Shown: positions 1 to 6,014 of the stretch, piece after piece
Layout of the letters: each line of letters begins with the position of its first letter
Position numbering within the stretch: the stretch's first letter is position 1
NCBI GenBank assembly: GCA_026418875.1
Contig: JAOAAM010000643.1
Coordinates: forward strand, 1-8,551
DNA from: Gemmataceae bacterium
GTDB lineage: Bacteria > Planctomycetota > Planctomycetia > Gemmatales > Gemmataceae
Reading direction: 5' to 3'
DNA length: 8,551 nucleotides
Position numbers and translations under genes: made by a program
Notes under the pieces: generated by a model
Seen by the model: only the letters and a program-made list of their open reading frames with translations
Database searches by the model: none
Told to the model about the DNA's origin: nothing

Positions 1-392
1 GGGTCTCCACTGGGCCGACGCGGCGGGTCTGGGAATGTTGGGTCTCGGCCGATGATCTTGCCGGGCTGAGACGCTGGGTCGTGCGATTCGGAGGTGGATA
101 CATCGGCGTGTTCGCCTTCGTGTACCAGATCATGAATCCGACCGCTGGCCTGGCCCCGGAGGAACCTTGGGAATCATGGACCCACCGGGGCAAGCAATAC
201 CAACTCCGCATGGTGGCTTTGAGCGATTACGAGCGATGGGTGCGGACGCGATCTCCCAGTTGGGGCACGGTGGACCTCTCCGCCTCCGCCTTCCGCGAGG
301 TGGCTCGACCTTTTCGCTCATTCCTCGCGGAGACTCCCAACGAGGCGACCCCCTACTCCGTGGACTCTCGAAGGACGGATGCTGCGTCATGA
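1..392 (+). CDS. HYExAFE-family-like protein, C-terminal part (5' truncated by window edge)
   Basis: The frame is open from base 3 to the TGA at 390-392, with no stop back to the window edge, so the gene very probably starts outside the window. The visible 129 residues contain TRRVWECWVSADDLAGLRRW, then a hydrophobic segment (GGYIGVFAFVYQI), then RGKQYQLRMVALSDYERWV and RSPSWGTVDL, and end in a polar tail. From memory, this pattern of an R-VWE-WV stretch, a hydrophobic FVY strand and a late SP-WGTVDL motif fits the C-terminal half of the planctomycete HYExAFE family. That family is uncharacterised, and its name-giving N-terminal motif would lie upstream. A GTG at 81 and an ATG at 133 are possible starts, but both would cut into the conserved part. 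The stop overlaps the next gene's start (ATGA at 389-392), which suggests translational coupling. The function is unknown and the family assignment is moderately secure. Confidence 0.6.
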   Translation, partial: VSTGPTRRVWECWVSADDLAGLRRWVVRFGGGYIGVFAFVYQIMNPTAGLAPEEPWESWTHRGKQYQLRMVALSDYERWVRTRSPSWGTVDLSASAFREVARPFRSFLAETPNEATPYSVDSRRTDAAS

Positions 393-1231
393 AACTGGGC
401 GTTGTGATCGAAGCGACGGACAGTTCGCTCCGCGCCGTGTTGTCTCAAGCGGCGAGAATCGGGGCAGCCGGCGTGCAACTCGAAGCTGCCGGCGAGCTAT
501 CTCCCGATCGGCTGACACAGACCGGTCGACGCGACATTCGCACGTTGCTGCGGTCGCTCGGCCTGGAACTGACGGCCTTGCTGTGTCCGTTGCGTCGAGG
601 GTTGGATGTAGCGGCCGACCTCCAGCCCCGTATCGAGCGGGTGAAGAAAGTGATGAGCCTGGGCGAAGACCTTGGCAGTCGAATCACCGTGGTGGACCTA
701 CCCCCGATTCCGCCGGAGAGCGAACGGCCAACCACCCCCATGCAAGTATCCGCCGGCGGGATCATCCTCGGCGCGGCACCGGTGCAGGATCCGGCAGCGA
801 CCCTGCGCGAATCCCTCCGGGACTTGGCCGCCTACGGAGATCGGATTGGCGTCACTCTGGCCTTGAACGCCGGGTCCGACTCGCCGGAGAAGCTGGTCGA
901 GTATCTCAATCGATTCGACACCGGGGCTTTGCAAGTGAACTACGACCCGGCCAACTTCCTCAGCCACGGGCACGACCCGCTTCAGGCCCTGGCCAAATTG
1001 GCGGGGCGAATCGTCCACGTCCATGCCCGGGAGGTCCGACGGAATGCGGCGGGGCAACCGGTGGAAGTTCCGCTGGGTGCCGGGGACATTGACTGGATGA
1101 CGCTGATGGCCGTCCTCGATTCCACCGGTTACCGCGGTTGGGTCGTCGTTAAACGGACCGAGAGCCACCAACGCCTGACCGATCTCCAGAATGGTCTGGA
1201 TTTGTTACGCCGATTCCTCCGGCATCCGTGA
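389..1231 (+). CDS. Sugar phosphate isomerase/epimerase-like TIM-barrel protein, metal site apparently degenerate
   Basis: This 280-residue protein has the AP-endonuclease-2-like (xylose isomerase-like) TIM-barrel fold, whose members isomerise or epimerise sugars and usually bind one divalent metal. Recognisable parts are the N-terminal strand MKLGVVIEA, the NYDPANF motif (residues 184-190, Asp186), IVHVHAREV (208-215, His210 and His212), the PLGAGDIDW loop (228-236) and a C-terminal GYRGWVVV strand (247-254). Two positions that are normally Glu in this fold differ: the LALN strand has Asn160, and Lys255 follows the last strand. The protein may therefore be weakly active, use another site, or not be an enzyme. 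ATG 389 was chosen because it starts right at the first barrel strand, overlaps the upstream stop, and follows a purine-rich AAGGACGG (371-378). A longer in-frame start at 167 would overlap the upstream gene almost completely. The fold is secure, the substrate unknown. Confidence 0.88.
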   Translation: MKLGVVIEATDSSLRAVLSQAARIGAAGVQLEAAGELSPDRLTQTGRRDIRTLLRSLGLELTALLCPLRRGLDVAADLQPRIERVKKVMSLGEDLGSRITVVDLPPIPPESERPTTPMQVSAGGIILGAAPVQDPAATLRESLRDLAAYGDRIGVTLALNAGSDSPEKLVEYLNRFDTGALQVNYDPANFLSHGHDPLQALAKLAGRIVHVHAREVRRNAAGQPVEVPLGAGDIDWMTLMAVLDSTGYRGWVVVKRTESHQRLTDLQNGLDLLRRFLRHP

Positions 1232-1338
1232 GCGGCAGCTCGGGGCAGCGACGCTGCGGAGATCGCCCAATTCGCAGTGCCCAGCCGACCGCAGTCTCAT
1301 CTCAAGACTTCCCACCCAGCGAAACACGGTCGGCGAGT

Positions 1339-2451
1339 TCATCTCACCGTGTACAAGTAGATCACGTGATCCAGCCCATCGACTGTCTTCTCCCGTTTAT
1401 CGTCTCGCCGCATGCCGGGGATTTCAAATTCGTGCGTGACGATACGGGTGCCGACCTTGAGCCGTTTCAACACCGGGGCCAATTCGGCCAGTTGCTTCTC
1501 GGAGGTGTTGTCGATCGTCACGACCGTCGCGTCCGCCAGATCGTTTTCCGTGATCGAGGCAAGATCCATCCGCTTGAATTCGACTTTGCCCTGAAGATCG
1601 GCAGCGGCCTTCTGTGCTGCGGCGATCCGATCGGGATTGGAGTCGATGCCAACCGCTTTTCGTACCGAGAATTTTCGGACCGCGGTGAGAGCGATTCGGC
1701 CGTCGCTACAGCCGATGTCGTACAGAACGTCCGTATCCCGCACCTTGGCGACGGTCAACATGAATTCGACGATCTCCGGCGGTGTGGCGATCAGCGGGGC
1801 CGACAGGTCGGGCACCGCATTTTCCTTCGGTTTATCCGTCGGCGGACTCGTCGCCGGCTTGGGCGTCGTGTCTCCGGTGGACAGCTTCGGGTCTGTCGTG
1901 GGCTGAGCCGGCGTGGAACCCGCAGGCTTTTCCGCTGTCGGGGTCTTGGGAGTCTCGGGTGGACGACCCGGTTCCGGTTCGGTGGGACGCTCCGTCGGCT
2001 TCGTTTGCGAAGCTTGCGGCTCGGTCGGCTCCGGTTTGGCCGACGGTTTGTCCGATGAGTTGTCTGACGGCTTGTCCGATCCCGGCCCGGCGGGTCGAGG
2101 GACGATGTTCGGCGAGTCGTCCTGCGCCCGGCGAAGGTCCAACTCCGTGGTCAATCCCGCCATCACCTTGACGCTGCGTTCGCGGGTCACGGTTTTGCCG
2201 TTCTCGGTCCAGATCGCCTTCACGTCGTAGACGTAGGATTTGTTCGGTTCTAGCGGCGGCGACTCGAACAAGCGGACCTCTTTGTCCGTCACCTTCAGCG
2301 GTACTCCTTGGATGACCAACTGAGTGTTGGGAGCGGGTAGGTAAACACGGAGACGGGCTTTTTGCGACTCCTGAGCCAGCGTCATTCGCCCTGCGGCGAA
2401 GATCGCCACCGCGGCACAGATGATCGACCATCGCGAGAATTGTGGACGCAT
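1339..2451 (-). CDS. Exported TIGR03000-domain protein with C-terminal SAM-dependent methyltransferase domain
   Basis: This 370-residue protein has three parts. Residues 1-26 form a signal peptide (Arg near the start, hydrophobic IICAAVAIFAA, probable cleavage after TLA26). Residues 31-108 match the planctomycete TIGR03000 domain (RLRVYLPAPNTQLVIQG, LFESPPLEPNKSYVYDVKA, then a W-ENGK-V strand and VMAGL). Residues 110-215 are a low-complexity Pro/Thr/Lys/Glu/Ser linker, probably disordered. Residues 222-370 are a class I methyltransferase: motif I YDIGCSDGR (244-252), acidic Asp270 ending strand 2 (VGIDSNP), MDL (295-297) after strand 3, VVTIDN (310-315) and RIVTHEFEI (336-344). The late RIVTHEFEI resembles the R-VSHDF strand of small lysine-methyltransferase-like proteins, but the substrate is unknown. 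ATG 2451 is preceded by AGGAG five bases upstream. Export of a SAM-dependent enzyme is unexpected. It is divergent from the Gfo/Idh/MocA gene and convergent with the upstream isomerase-like gene. Confidence 0.87.
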   Translation of the reverse strand: MRPQFSRWSIICAAVAIFAAGRMTLAQESQKARLRVYLPAPNTQLVIQGVPLKVTDKEVRLFESPPLEPNKSYVYDVKAIWTENGKTVTRERSVKVMAGLTTELDLRRAQDDSPNIVPRPAGPGSDKPSDNSSDKPSAKPEPTEPQASQTKPTERPTEPEPGRPPETPKTPTAEKPAGSTPAQPTTDPKLSTGDTTPKPATSPPTDKPKENAVPDLSAPLIATPPEIVEFMLTVAKVRDTDVLYDIGCSDGRIALTAVRKFSVRKAVGIDSNPDRIAAAQKAAADLQGKVEFKRMDLASITENDLADATVVTIDNTSEKQLAELAPVLKRLKVGTRIVTHEFEIPGMRRDDKREKTVDGLDHVIYLYTVR

Positions 2452-2454
2452 GGG

Positions 2455-2461
2455 CTCTCCT
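2455..2461 (-). promoter_or_regulatory. Ribosome binding site of the exported methyltransferase gene
   Basis: On the minus strand AGGAGAG ends three bases before ATG 2451 (AGGAG five bases before). It is a clear Shine-Dalgarno match that supports this start and places the signal peptide at the true N-terminus. Confidence 0.7.
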
Positions 2462-2537
2462 GAACGGATTCGGGCTTCGGGCGTCCCGGGGTGTCGTTCA
2501 TCGGTCGGGACGCGCCTCCAGGTTTACTTCTCTGCAT

Positions 2538-2564
2538 GCACGCAAACGGCACGAGCTTGCGTGC
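2538..2564 (-). repeat. 8-bp perfect inverted repeat (stem-loop) in the 5' leader
   Basis: GCACGCAA (2538-2545) is exactly complementary to TTGCGTGC (2557-2564), with an 11-base loop. If the candidate promoter at 2576-2604 is right, this hairpin begins about five bases after the transcription start of the methyltransferase mRNA, where it could stabilise the 5' end. Alternatively it could be a protein-binding operator. No run of T follows on either strand, so it does not look like an intrinsic terminator. Confidence 0.45.
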
Positions 2565-2575
2565 CCTTCACTTCC

Positions 2576-2604
2576 AGCATAAAAACACGGCACGGATTCA
2601 ACAA
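2576..2604 (-). promoter_or_regulatory. Candidate sigma70-type promoter of the exported methyltransferase gene
   Basis: Read on the minus strand, TTGTTG (2599-2604) is followed after exactly 17 bases by TATGCT (2576-2581). The match is three of six to the -35 consensus and four of six to the -10 consensus, with ideal spacing. Transcription would start near 2569 and give a 5' UTR of roughly 118 bases. Planctomycete promoters are poorly defined, so this remains a prediction. Confidence 0.4.
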
Positions 2605-2740
2605 CGGCCGAGGTGTCGACCGCCCGCTCCTTGGGACAGCGGCACCGCCCAAATGACCGCGGCGACGCCCTGCGGCAAATCGAAGCGGCAAGCGGATTCA
2701 TAAGATGTCTCGCGCCAGGCTGTGAGCGAGGCGTTTGTCG

Positions 2741-2747
2741 GGAGAGG
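2741..2747 (+). promoter_or_regulatory. Ribosome binding site deciding the oxidoreductase start
   Basis: GGAGAGG lies five bases before ATG 2753. It favours this start over the in-frame TTG at 2735, which would place the site inside the coding region and add six residues before the Rossmann strand. Confidence 0.7.
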
Positions 2748-2752
2748 CGAGC

Positions 2753-3778
2753 ATGATTCGGATCGGGATCGTCGGCATCGGATTCATGGGTCGGATTCAC
2801 TTCCTGGCCAGCCAACGACTGCGAGAAGCTCGGGTGACCGCGATTTGCAGCCGGGACCCGAAAAAACTCGCCGGCGATTGGTCATCCACCCGGGGGAATT
2901 TCGGCCCTCCGCCTGGCTTGGTCGATCTTACCGGCGTGAAACGGTATTCCGATTACCAAGAAATGCTTCGCGACAGTGAGATCGACCTGATTGACGTATG
3001 CAATCCGACCGTCCACCACGAGGCGACGGCAATTGCAGCACTGAAGGCTGGAAAGCATGTGCTGGTGGAGAAGGCCATCGCGTTGAATCCGGCAAGCGCC
3101 GACCGGATGCTGGCGGCGGCTCGGTCGTCCGGCCGGCTATTGATGGTCGCCCACGTCCTGCCGTTTTTCCCGGAATTCCGGTACGTCTACGACGCCGTCC
3201 GCGAACAACGCTTCGGGCGGTTGCTTGGCGGTCATTTCAAGCGAGTGATCTCCAAGCCCGATTGGTCTGCCGAAATCGCCGACGCTGCGGCAACGGGGGG
3301 GCCTGCCGTCGACTTGCACATCCACGATACGCACTTCATTGGGCTGGTCGCGGGGATTCCGGCACAAGTCTTCTCCCAAGGCTTGATCGAGGGCGATGCC
3401 GTGACCTACCTGACCACGCAGTACCTGTATGGCGATGGCGGGCCAGCATTGTCATGCAGCAGTGGGGCCATCGCCATGAAAGCCCGCCCGTTCGTTCACG
3501 GTTTCGAGATCTACTTGGAGCGAGCCACCTTGGTCCACGAGGGGGCCATGCCGCTCACGGTCTTCCATGCCGACGGCACCACCGAAACCCCCAGTTTGGG
3601 GAGCAGCGATCCGATCGACGTATTTGCCGCCGAATTGCAAACGGCGGTTGAGGGCGTTCGCGGCGGAGTTGAGCCGGCCATTCTCAGCGGGCAATTGGCC
3701 CGCGACGCCCTGGTCATGTGCCTGAAAGAGTGCGATTCCGTCCGCCGAGGGCAAGCGGTTTCGCTGCGCGACGGTTGA
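2753..3778 (+). CDS. Gfo/Idh/MocA-family NAD(P)-dependent oxidoreductase
   Basis: The product is 341 residues, normal for this family of soluble dehydrogenases that oxidise or reduce sugars, inositols and related alcohols. The N-terminal Rossmann fold shows IGIVGIGFMG (G8-x-G10-x-x-G13) and the VTAICSRD strand (28-35), followed by the DVCNPTVHHE segment (81-90) and HVLVEKAIA (102-110). Lys107 is the usual catalytic or structural lysine; the normal EKP motif reads EKA here. The C-terminal alpha/beta domain carries GGPAVDLHIHDTHFIGLVAG (182-201), with Asp187, His191 and Asp192 at the usual active-site positions. The start at 2753 is set by GGAGAGG five bases upstream. It is the first gene of a four-gene plus-strand run, followed by a stem-loop and fhcC. 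The TIM-barrel isomerase-like proteins nearby suggest a sugar or cyclitol substrate. The family is secure, the exact substrate unknown. Confidence 0.93.
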   Translation: MIRIGIVGIGFMGRIHFLASQRLREARVTAICSRDPKKLAGDWSSTRGNFGPPPGLVDLTGVKRYSDYQEMLRDSEIDLIDVCNPTVHHEATAIAALKAGKHVLVEKAIALNPASADRMLAAARSSGRLLMVAHVLPFFPEFRYVYDAVREQRFGRLLGGHFKRVISKPDWSAEIADAAATGGPAVDLHIHDTHFIGLVAGIPAQVFSQGLIEGDAVTYLTTQYLYGDGGPALSCSSGAIAMKARPFVHGFEIYLERATLVHEGAMPLTVFHADGTTETPSLGSSDPIDVFAAELQTAVEGVRGGVEPAILSGQLARDALVMCLKECDSVRRGQAVSLRDG

Positions 3779-3796
3779 CGTCGAAAGGATACTTCC

Positions 3797-3828
3797 CCGT
3801 CCCGGGGGTCATTTTTCCCTCGGGTCGG
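3797..3828 (+). other. Intergenic stem-loop between the oxidoreductase gene and fhcC
   Basis: CCCGGGGG (3801-3808) pairs with CCCTCGGG (3817-3824) across the 8-base loop TCATTTTT, with one G-U wobble. After a single T-T mismatch, CCG (3797-3799) and CGG (3826-3828) extend the stem to 11 pairs. It starts 18 bases after the oxidoreductase stop and ends 32 bases before the fhcC start. The T-run is in the loop rather than after the stem, so it is not a standard intrinsic terminator. It may protect the upstream mRNA end, attenuate transcription, or mark a partial operon boundary. Confidence 0.5.
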
Positions 3829-3860
3829 ACATCGGCGATTCGCTGAGACGGGTTTCCATC

Positions 3861-4703
3861 ATGCTGCGACTTCGTTACCGAGGCGATACGACGGTGCCTC
3901 TCGAAGCGGAATGCATCTCGCCCGATCGGCTGCGAGGCAAGACCGCAGCAGAGGTGGCCGCGGAGATGGTGTTTCACGGCAATCGGCAGGTTCCGTTGGG
4001 GGAATTCTTCCAAATTGATGGCCAGGCAGATGATGGCGAAATCGTGGTCGAGGGGGATTGCTCGCGGGTCAAATGGATGGGTGCCGAGATGACCGCGGGT
4101 CGAATCCTTATCGACGGCCATGCCGGCATGCACTTGGGATCGGAAATGCGGGGAGGCGTCATCGAGGTGTTGGGCGACGCTGGCGATTGGGTCGGCGCAG
4201 AGATGCGGGGCGGACGGATCCACGTGCGAGGCCGGGCCGGACACTTGGTTGGGGCGGCTTACCGCGGCAGCCGGCGGGGGATGCGCGGTGGAGTCATTCT
4301 CATCGAGGGTGCCGTGGGCAACGAGATTGGCGCGTCCATGCGCCGCGGGTTGATCGCCGTCGGCGGGGATTGTGGCGATTTTCCCGGGGTGTCGTTCGTC
4401 GCGGGCAGCATTTTCTTGTTCGGGTCCGTCGGCTGGCGTCCCGCGGCCGAGATGAAGCGGGGCACATTGGCACTGTTCGGCCCGTGCCCTCCGTTGTTGC
4501 CCTCGTTCCGATGGGCTTGCGACTATCGACCGGTCTTCATCGACCTTTATCTCCGACAACTGCGTGCCTGGGGTTTTCAACCGGCTCAGCAAGATTTCCC
4601 CGGTCATTTCCGCCGTTACTGCGGCGATCTGGTTTCCCTGGGGAAAGGAGAAATTCTTCACTGGACCGGGGGGTCGGCGAGCGGCCGCGCCAACCTCCCC
4701 TAA
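3861..4703 (+). CDS. fhcC: Formylmethanofuran dehydrogenase subunit C / formyltransferase-hydrolase complex subunit C
   Basis: The 280-residue product has the FwdC/FhcC architecture. After a lead of about 60 residues there is a beta-helical repeat region (about 60-207), in which each turn reads like G-x-x-M-x-x-G-x-I-x-V-x-G (for example GAEMTAGRILIDGHAG at 74-89 and GAEMRGGRIHVRGRAG at 112-127), as in the glutamate-synthase-type GXGXG domain. The C-terminus carries the family-typical LLPSFRWACDYRPVFIDLYL (212-231) and RRYCGDLVSLGKGEIL (251-266). In bacteria this subunit belongs to the cytoplasmic Fhc complex, which hydrolyses formyl-methanofuran-type intermediates to formate at the end of tetrahydromethanopterin-linked formaldehyde oxidation. 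Catalytic subunit FhcA and subunits FhcB and FhcD are not in the window, so they would have to be encoded elsewhere. ATG 3861 has no strong Shine-Dalgarno sequence. The next gene starts 21 bases downstream, which suggests cotranscription. Confidence 0.9.
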   Translation: MLRLRYRGDTTVPLEAECISPDRLRGKTAAEVAAEMVFHGNRQVPLGEFFQIDGQADDGEIVVEGDCSRVKWMGAEMTAGRILIDGHAGMHLGSEMRGGVIEVLGDAGDWVGAEMRGGRIHVRGRAGHLVGAAYRGSRRGMRGGVILIEGAVGNEIGASMRRGLIAVGGDCGDFPGVSFVAGSIFLFGSVGWRPAAEMKRGTLALFGPCPPLLPSFRWACDYRPVFIDLYLRQLRAWGFQPAQQDFPGHFRRYCGDLVSLGKGEILHWTGGSASGRANLP

Positions 4704-4724
4704 CTCCGTGGATTGGTCGAACGC

Positions 4725-5948
4725 ATGAGTCGAGCGGAGTCACGCCGGCTGGTCATTGTCGGTGCCGGGCCAATCGGTCTGGAAGCCGCCCTGTACGCGC
4801 GGCGATTGGGCTTCGACGTGACGGTCTACGAGCGCGGTTCGATCGCCCACTATTGGCGGGCCTGGGGGCATGTCCGCTTGTTCACGCCGTTCGGCATGAA
4901 CAGCACCCCGTTGGGTCGAGCCGAACTCGCTCCGCATGACCTTCCCGAAGATCACGAATTGCTGACCGGCCATGAACACGTCGAACGTTACCTCGCTCCG
5001 CTGGCAAACTCGGCATCGCTCAAAGACTGCATCCGGACCGAGACGGCCGTGCTGATGATCACTCGGGCGGGGTTGTTGAAATCCGATCTTCCCGCGGACC
5101 CGAAACGGGCCGAGCGCCGCTTCCGCCTCTTGCTCCGCCAAGGCTCCAGCGAGCGAATCGACGAAGCCGACATCGTGTTGGACTGCACCGGAACCTACGC
5201 CAACCACCGCTGGTTGGGTGACGGCGGAATCCCCGCGCTGGGCGAATTGACCGCACAACAGCACATCGCCTATTGGCTCGACGACATCCTCGGCCCCAAG
5301 CGAAGCCACTACGCCGGCAAGAGCATCGTGTTGGTCGGCTCCGGCTACTCGGCGGCCACGTCCGCTTGCCTCCTTTCCACCTTGGCCGAGTCGCACCCGG
5401 ATATGTGGGTGGTCTGGCTGGCGCGTGGTGCCAAGCATCAACCGCTCTCGCGAATTCCCAACGACCCTTTGCGGGAACGAGACCGTTTGGCGGCCCGGGC
5501 CAATCACCTCGCTGCCCGGGGCGATGGCAACCTCGAGTTCCATGCGGGAGTGACGATTGAAGGCGTGGAATTCAACCAGCAAGCATTCCGGATCGCCACG
5601 CGAATCGCCGGTCGAGAGCGGATCTGGGAGGCGGACCGTCTGATTGCCAACATCGGTTACCTGCCCGACCTGACCCTGACTCGGGAGTTGCAAGTCCACC
5701 AGTGTTACGCCACAGAAGGCCCCATGGCTTTGTCCGCATCGTTACTGAAGCAACCCGGTGGCGACTGCCTCGCCCTTTCGCCGGGAGGGCCTTCGACCAT
5801 CAAAACCACCGAGCCGAATTTTTTCGTGCTTGGGGCAAAGAGCTACGGCCGAAACTCACAATTCCTGCTCCGCGCGGGATTCGAGCAAATCCGAACCGTC
5901 TTCGCGCTATTGACCGGAAAACCGGATTTGGACCTGTACAAGAGGTGA
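4725..5948 (+). CDS. FAD/NAD(P)-dependent oxidoreductase, flavin-containing-monooxygenase-like
   Basis: The 407-residue protein has two dinucleotide-binding folds. An N-terminal FAD Rossmann motif reads LVIVGAGPIGLEAALYARRL (G13-x-G15-x-x-G18, with acidic Glu36 ending the next strand). A second, NAD(P)H-type motif, SIVLVGSGYSAATSACLL, has its glycines at 205 and 207. The C-terminus closes the flavin site with FFVLGAKSYGRNSQFLLRAGFEQIR (366-390). The segment WGHVRLFTPFGMN (47-59), together with the late KSYGR motif, matches my memory of a bacterial group annotated as NAD(P)-binding or FMO-like oxidoreductases, whose actinobacterial members sometimes lie near arsenic genes; none are seen here. 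No transmembrane segment is evident. ATG 4725 was chosen; an in-frame TTG at 4713 adds four residues, and neither has a clear ribosome binding site. The 21-base gap to fhcC suggests one transcript. The reaction and substrate are unknown. Confidence 0.85.
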   Translation: MSRAESRRLVIVGAGPIGLEAALYARRLGFDVTVYERGSIAHYWRAWGHVRLFTPFGMNSTPLGRAELAPHDLPEDHELLTGHEHVERYLAPLANSASLKDCIRTETAVLMITRAGLLKSDLPADPKRAERRFRLLLRQGSSERIDEADIVLDCTGTYANHRWLGDGGIPALGELTAQQHIAYWLDDILGPKRSHYAGKSIVLVGSGYSAATSACLLSTLAESHPDMWVVWLARGAKHQPLSRIPNDPLRERDRLAARANHLAARGDGNLEFHAGVTIEGVEFNQQAFRIATRIAGRERIWEADRLIANIGYLPDLTLTRELQVHQCYATEGPMALSASLLKQPGGDCLALSPGGPSTIKTTEPNFFVLGAKSYGRNSQFLLRAGFEQIRTVFALLTGKPDLDLYKR

Positions 5949-6002
5949 TCTGAACGGTTTTCTCCGTGCCCACGACCCAGAACGTCTCCCTCTCCCCCAC
6001 CT

Positions 6003-6007
6003 GGAGG
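6003..6007 (+). promoter_or_regulatory. Ribosome binding site of the second isomerase-like gene
   Basis: GGAGG lies seven bases before ATG 6015. It is the strongest Shine-Dalgarno sequence in this gene run, in contrast to the weak sites before the two genes upstream, so this gene may be translated more strongly than they are. Confidence 0.7.
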
Positions 6008-6014
6008 ATTCGCC

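Larger units (their letters stand above)
2452..2752. other. Divergent intergenic region
   Basis: These 301 bases separate the minus-strand methyltransferase gene from the plus-strand oxidoreductase gene. They hold a candidate sigma70-type promoter (2576-2604, minus strand), an 8-bp inverted repeat (2538-2564), and the two ribosome binding sites at the edges. Open frames crossing it on both strands give Arg/Pro/Cys-rich translations without family resemblance and look non-coding. I could not find a convincing promoter for the plus-strand gene; TAAGAT at 2701-2706 is a weak -10 candidate with no matching -35. Confidence 0.7.

Noticed and set aside
167..388. N-terminal extension of the first isomerase-like gene from ATG 167
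   Set aside because: The extra residues are Gly/Arg/Pro-rich, overlap the upstream gene in another frame, and precede the first barrel strand, which begins at Met 389.
1245..1257. Small hairpin GCAGC-GAC-GCTGC after the first isomerase-like gene as a terminator
   Set aside because: It has only five pairs, a three-base loop and no following T-run. A convergent terminator would be expected here, but this evidence is too weak.
1228..2058. Long plus-strand open frame (276 codons) opposite the exported methyltransferase gene
   Set aside because: Its translation ends in Arg/Gly/Leu-rich low complexity that mirrors the Pro-rich linker on the other strand. The minus-strand frame has a signal peptide and two recognisable domains.
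2498..2815. Minus-strand open frame across the divergent intergenic region and the start of the oxidoreductase gene
   Set aside because: The composition is rich in Arg, Ser and Cys with no recognisable domain. It overlaps the candidate promoter, the inverted repeat and the Rossmann-coding start.
3714..4661. Minus-strand open frame of 315 codons opposite fhcC
   Set aside because: It is an antisense shadow of a GC-rich gene. The plus strand encodes clear FhcC motifs, and the antisense product resembles no family I know.
4740..5699. Minus-strand open frame of 319 codons opposite the FAD oxidoreductase gene
   Set aside because: The plus strand has two Rossmann motifs and the family C-terminus; the antisense product is compositionally odd and without motifs.
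5920..5931. Palindrome CCGGAAAACCGG near the end of the FAD oxidoreductase gene as a terminator
   Set aside because: It has only four pairs, lies inside the coding region, and codes for the ordinary TGKPDL tail.
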